Shown: piece after piece, positions 7,654-9,724 of the stretch
Position numbering within the stretch: the stretch's first letter is position 1
Layout: every line of letters starts with the position of its first letter
From: an uncultured Pseudomonadota bacterium
Lineage (GTDB): Bacteria; Pseudomonadota; Alphaproteobacteria; Rs-D84
DNA length: 9,724 nt
Assembly: GCA_947165555.1 (NCBI GenBank)
Contig: CAMVAR010000013.1
Coordinates: 1-9,724 of the forward strand
Direction of reading: 5' to 3'
The notes under the pieces: model-generated
What the model was told of the DNA's origin: nothing
The model's database searches: none
What the model saw: the letters and a program-made list of their open reading frames with translations, nothing else
Program-made: the position numbers and the translations under genes

Positions 7654-7987
7654 AATTACGCTTAAATGAATGTAACACCAAATGCTCTGGCGTTAGCAAC
7701 ATATGTTTACGTTGTTCGGCATCACGTTCGTCACTGTGTGCATCAAATTCCTCATATGCACGGTCAAATATCTGTGCCTTTTGACTATCGGGCAAATCCA
7801 ATATATTTTCGCCCAATTTAATTTCATACCGTGGTCCCGCATGGGTCAATATTTTGCTTGCGGTAATTTTGCCTAGGCCCGCAATATCAAATGTGCATAT
7901 ACGCGTTCCGCGGACCAATTTCATATCAAGATTCAACCCCGCCACGGGGATGGCATTTAAAATATCTGTATAACTTGGAACTGACAT
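7652..7987 (-). CDS. Small soluble protein of unknown function downstream of der
   Basis: A 111-residue protein starting MSVPSYTDILNAIPVAGLNL and ending LHSFKRN. I do not recognise a family. It has no signal peptide or membrane segment. The N-terminal half alternates hydrophobic and polar residues (MKLVRGTRICTFDIAGLG, then YEIKLGENILDLP), suggesting a small beta-rich domain; the C-terminal half is charged and helical (DSQKAQIFDRAYEEFDAHSDERDAEQRKHM). Only one cysteine is present (C31). The start was chosen because ATG 7987 has AAGGGAG at 7999-7993, 5 nt upstream. A longer reading from 8089 would overlap der and adds a basic, low-quality N-terminus. Codon habits match the neighbours, so it is likely a real lineage gene. 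It follows der by 64 nt and may be co-transcribed with it, which is weak evidence for a ribosome-linked role. Confidence 0.75.
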   Translation of the reverse strand: MSVPSYTDILNAIPVAGLNLDMKLVRGTRICTFDIAGLGKITASKILTHAGPRYEIKLGENILDLPDSQKAQIFDRAYEEFDAHSDERDAEQRKHMLLTPEHLVLHSFKRN

Positions 7988-7992
7988 ATAAA

Positions 7993-7999
7993 CTCCCTT
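7993..7999 (-). promoter_or_regulatory. Ribosome binding site that fixes the start of the small unknown gene
   Basis: AAGGGAG on the minus strand, 5 nt before ATG 7987. It is one of the clearer Shine-Dalgarno matches in the window and argues against the longer 145-residue reading that begins inside der. Confidence 0.75.
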
Positions 8000-8009
8000 G
8001 GTTATAAGA

Positions 8010-8038
8010 ATAATAGCACATTTATTCCAAAAAATCGA
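8010..8038 (-). promoter_or_regulatory. Possible extended -10 promoter for the small unknown gene
   Basis: On the minus strand TGC-TATTAT (8018-8010) fits an extended -10 element (TGnTATAAT), with a weak -35 TCGATT (8038-8033) at 17 nt. It lies in the 64-nt gap after the der stop. The match is modest and read-through from der is an equally good explanation for expression. Confidence 0.3.
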
Positions 8039-8051
8039 TAACTTTCTGAAT

Positions 8052-9392
8052 TTAGTCGCTAAATGGATTTTCTGCCTTGTCGTATTCAATTGTGACAGGT
8101 AAATGTTCCCATTTTAATGCCGTTGCCAATCCACGCCGCAGATAGCGCGTATATGATTCTGGAATATCAGACGCCCCCCCAACATTGATAGATATGCGCA
8201 TCGGGTGACGTCCGGTTTGGCGCGCGAATTTAATTTTCATTGGCCGTTTCAATCGCGACATTGGCGGTTGGCGTCGTTCAACCAATTCGCCAACTATTTT
8301 GTTAACCAGGCTGGTTGGAGCGGGTGCGTTCGAAATATCCCATTGTTCAAAAATTCGTCTAAACATGTTCTGTACACCCGTTCCGCGTTCTGCGGAAATA
8401 GCCAAAATCATTGGTTTAATAATTTGATGAAAAGAATTAGAAAACTGATGTTTTAATTTCAATAATTTTTCATCACGTTCAATTTCCGGTACCAAATCCC
8501 ACTTATTCAATGCGACGCATAAAATCTTGCCGGCATCATAAACACGCGCGGCAATCCCCAACGCCTGGTTTTCGATATTTTTTGTCGCGTCAACAACCAA
8601 AATAACAACGTCTGATTTTTCAATTGCATCCAATGATTTTAACGCCGATAACGTTTCAACATCGTCATATACATTCGCCTTGCGGCGCAATCCCGCCGTA
8701 TCCATCAATAAAATATCCCGCCCATAGAATTTGACCGGTATCTTAACCGTATCACGTGTAACCCCGGGTTCATCTTTGACGATTTGGCGATTCGCGCCCA
8801 AAATACAATTTACCAACGTAGATTTGCCAACATTTGGTTGTCCCAATATGGCAATCTTAATACGACGTTCTGGGGACTTTATTATATCGGATTCGTGCCG
8901 CGGTTCACCGACCGCCGCGACAATAAATTGATATATCGCATCAAACCCAGACTTATGTTCCGCCGAAATCATAACCGGGTCCCCAAACCCAAGTTTATAA
9001 AATTCATGCACGTCACCAATGCGGCGCGCCGATTCGGCCTTGTTCACCAGCAATATAACAGGCGCGTGTGTTTTGCGGCGCACAATTCGCGCCCAATTTA
9101 CGTCGTCCGGTGTCAACCCAACACGACCATCCACCACAAACAACACCGCGTTTGCAGTTGCAATTGCGTCAATTGCCATACCGGTCGAATCGGCGGCAAT
9201 ACCATTTTTATCGTTTTCCAATCCGGCCGTATCGCATATTGTAACACGTTCGTCGTGTACGAATGTGCCACAAATAACATCCCGTGTTACCCCCGGGCGG
9301 TCATGAACAATTGCGTCACGCGTCCCAGTTAGCGCATTAAACAATGTTGATTTTCCGGTGTTTGGTCGTCCGGCGATTGTAATTTTAATCAT
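8052..9392 (-). CDS. der: Ribosome-assembly GTPase Der (EngA)
   Basis: A 446-residue protein (from ATG 9392) with two tandem GTPase domains and a C-terminal KH-like domain, the arrangement unique to Der/EngA; the length is normal. Domain 1: G1 GRPNTGKS (8-15), PGVTRD (33-38), G3 DTAG (54-57), G4 NKAE (117-120; Glu replaces the usual Asp, which I believe is common in this domain of Der), G5 SAE (143-145). Domain 2: G1 GQPNVGKS (184-191), PGVTRD (209-214), G3 DTAGLRRK (231-238), G4 NKWD (296-299), G5 SAE (333-335). The KH-like domain is about 360-446. Der acts in late 50S maturation. ATG 9392 puts the first strand (MIKITIAG) in its usual place and has a weak GGA upstream. ATG 9404 would add MEKR and is possible. 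A TTG reading from 9428 lies upstream of the predicted transcript start. Confidence 0.95.
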   Translation of the reverse strand: MIKITIAGRPNTGKSTLFNALTGTRDAIVHDRPGVTRDVICGTFVHDERVTICDTAGLENDKNGIAADSTGMAIDAIATANAVLFVVDGRVGLTPDDVNWARIVRRKTHAPVILLVNKAESARRIGDVHEFYKLGFGDPVMISAEHKSGFDAIYQFIVAAVGEPRHESDIIKSPERRIKIAILGQPNVGKSTLVNCILGANRQIVKDEPGVTRDTVKIPVKFYGRDILLMDTAGLRRKANVYDDVETLSALKSLDAIEKSDVVILVVDATKNIENQALGIAARVYDAGKILCVALNKWDLVPEIERDEKLLKLKHQFSNSFHQIIKPMILAISAERGTGVQNMFRRIFEQWDISNAPAPTSLVNKIVGELVERRQPPMSRLKRPMKIKFARQTGRHPMRISINVGGASDIPESYTRYLRRGLATALKWEHLPVTIEYDKAENPFSD

Positions 9393-9409
9393 GCGTTTTT
9401 CCATTGATT

Positions 9410-9444
9410 TTTTTTTATTATAAGGCAAAATTATAAATAATCAA
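9410..9444 (-). promoter_or_regulatory. der promoter giving a very short leader
   Basis: On the minus strand a perfect TATAAT (9422-9417) has TTGATT (9444-9439) 16 nt upstream. The expected start is near 9410, leaving 6 nt before ATG 9404 or 18 nt before ATG 9392. An AT-rich TATAAA on the plus strand (9432-9437) may be a weak -10 for the divergent gene at 9458, but no -35 supports it. Confidence 0.6.
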
Positions 9445-9457
9445 GGCGAGGTCCCAA

Positions 9458-9724
9458 ATGTTCAAGAAAATCAAAAACTGGTATACATCAATTCGTGGCG
9501 TTATTGTAAACCCTAAACGATTTTTTACAAAAATTGTTGCCGATGGCGATATTGAAGAGTCTATGTTCAAGGCATTTATCTATGGGCTGCTTGGTGGGTT
9601 GCTGGTATTGGGTATGCGTTTAATTGGCGGTGCAACGGTAACAATTAATTCTGTGTTTACGGCGTTGGTGATTGTACCGGTTATGGCGGTTGCATTGTTA
9701 TTTGTTGGCGGCGGTTTAATGATG
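9458..9724 (+). CDS. Membrane protein resembling the Yip1 family, N-terminal part (cut by window edge)
   Basis: The first 89 residues are visible and the frame is open to the window end. The cytosolic N-terminus MFKKIKNWYTSIRGVIVNPKRFF is amphipathic and basic, and the NPKRFF segment followed by an acidic helix (DGDIEESMFKAFIYG) is the pattern seen before the first membrane segment of bacterial Yip1-domain proteins. Two membrane segments are visible at about 39-58 and 65-87, the second Gly-rich at its end. The start has GAGG at 9448-9451, 6 nt before the ATG. The gene is divergent from der with 65 nt between starts. The function of bacterial Yip1-like proteins is poorly defined. The family call rests on overall pattern only and could be wrong; that it is a real membrane-protein gene is much safer. 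Confidence 0.7.
   Translation, partial: MFKKIKNWYTSIRGVIVNPKRFFTKIVADGDIEESMFKAFIYGLLGGLLVLGMRLIGGATVTINSVFTALVIVPVMAVALLFVGGGLMM

Noticed and set aside
8050..8064. Small palindrome (ATTTAG/CTAAAT) at the der stop as a terminator.
   Set aside because: The stem is short and AT-rich and is not directly followed by a T-tract on the minus strand.
7988..8089. N-terminal extension of the small unknown gene into der (145-residue reading).
   Set aside because: The internal ATG at 7987 has a strong, well-spaced Shine-Dalgarno, and the extension is basic, overlaps der and shows no domain character.
8784..9332. Open frame of 182 codons on the plus strand opposite der.
   Set aside because: Antisense to the conserved GTPase domains; rich in Asn, Arg, Cys and His as expected of a mirrored frame.
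9393..9428. TTG start for der at 9428.
   Set aside because: It lies upstream of the predicted transcript start, and Der proteins normally begin within a few residues of the first beta-strand (MIKITIAG).
1..9724. Apparent absence of AGCT as a second avoided palindrome.
   Set aside because: GCT itself is rare in the window (about 19 copies by eye) because Ala uses other codons, so zero AGCT is close to expectation, unlike GATC.

Overview
The window holds mid-GC (roughly 44-45% by eye), densely coded bacterial chromosome. It looks like an alphaproteobacterium: a Gram-negative LPS-export cluster in the order lptF-lptD-surA, a NusA with two C-terminal acidic-repeat-like segments, an alphaproteobacterial-type Der, and short intergenic gaps. 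The exact taxon cannot be fixed from the sequence; an uncultured, possibly host-associated lineage is a guess.

Layout. (1) 1-3447, minus strand: an outer-membrane biogenesis operon read right to left, with an LptF/LptG-family permease (probably LptF), LptD overlapping it by 4 nt, then SurA cut by the left edge. (2) 3448-3634: a divergent control region with a strong minus-strand promoter that fires almost on the lptF start codon, a plus-strand nusA promoter, and a perfect 13-bp GC-rich hairpin in the nusA leader. (3) 3635-7612, plus strand: nusA and infB, 30 nt apart, ended by a hairpin terminator usable from both sides. (4) 7652-9392, minus strand: the ribosome-assembly GTPase gene der, then a 111-residue protein I do not recognise. 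(5) 9393-9457: a second short divergent promoter region. (6) 9458-9724, plus strand: the start of a membrane protein resembling the Yip1 family, cut by the right edge.

The genes serve three core jobs: delivery of LPS and beta-barrel proteins to the outer membrane (lptF, lptD, surA), transcription elongation and translation initiation (nusA, infB), and 50S ribosome maturation (der). There is no sign of phage, insertion sequence, CRISPR or defence genes.

I see no new multi-gene system. The most striking anomaly is compositional: the tetranucleotide GATC does not occur once in 9.7 kb, although GAT is very common, and Asp codons switch to GAC whenever the next base is C. Other points of interest are the apparently leaderless lptF transcript, the nusA leader hairpin, substitutions in the IF2 fMet-tRNA-binding pocket, the missing usual neighbours (rimP, ylxR, rbfA, lptG), and the unrecognised gene downstream of der.
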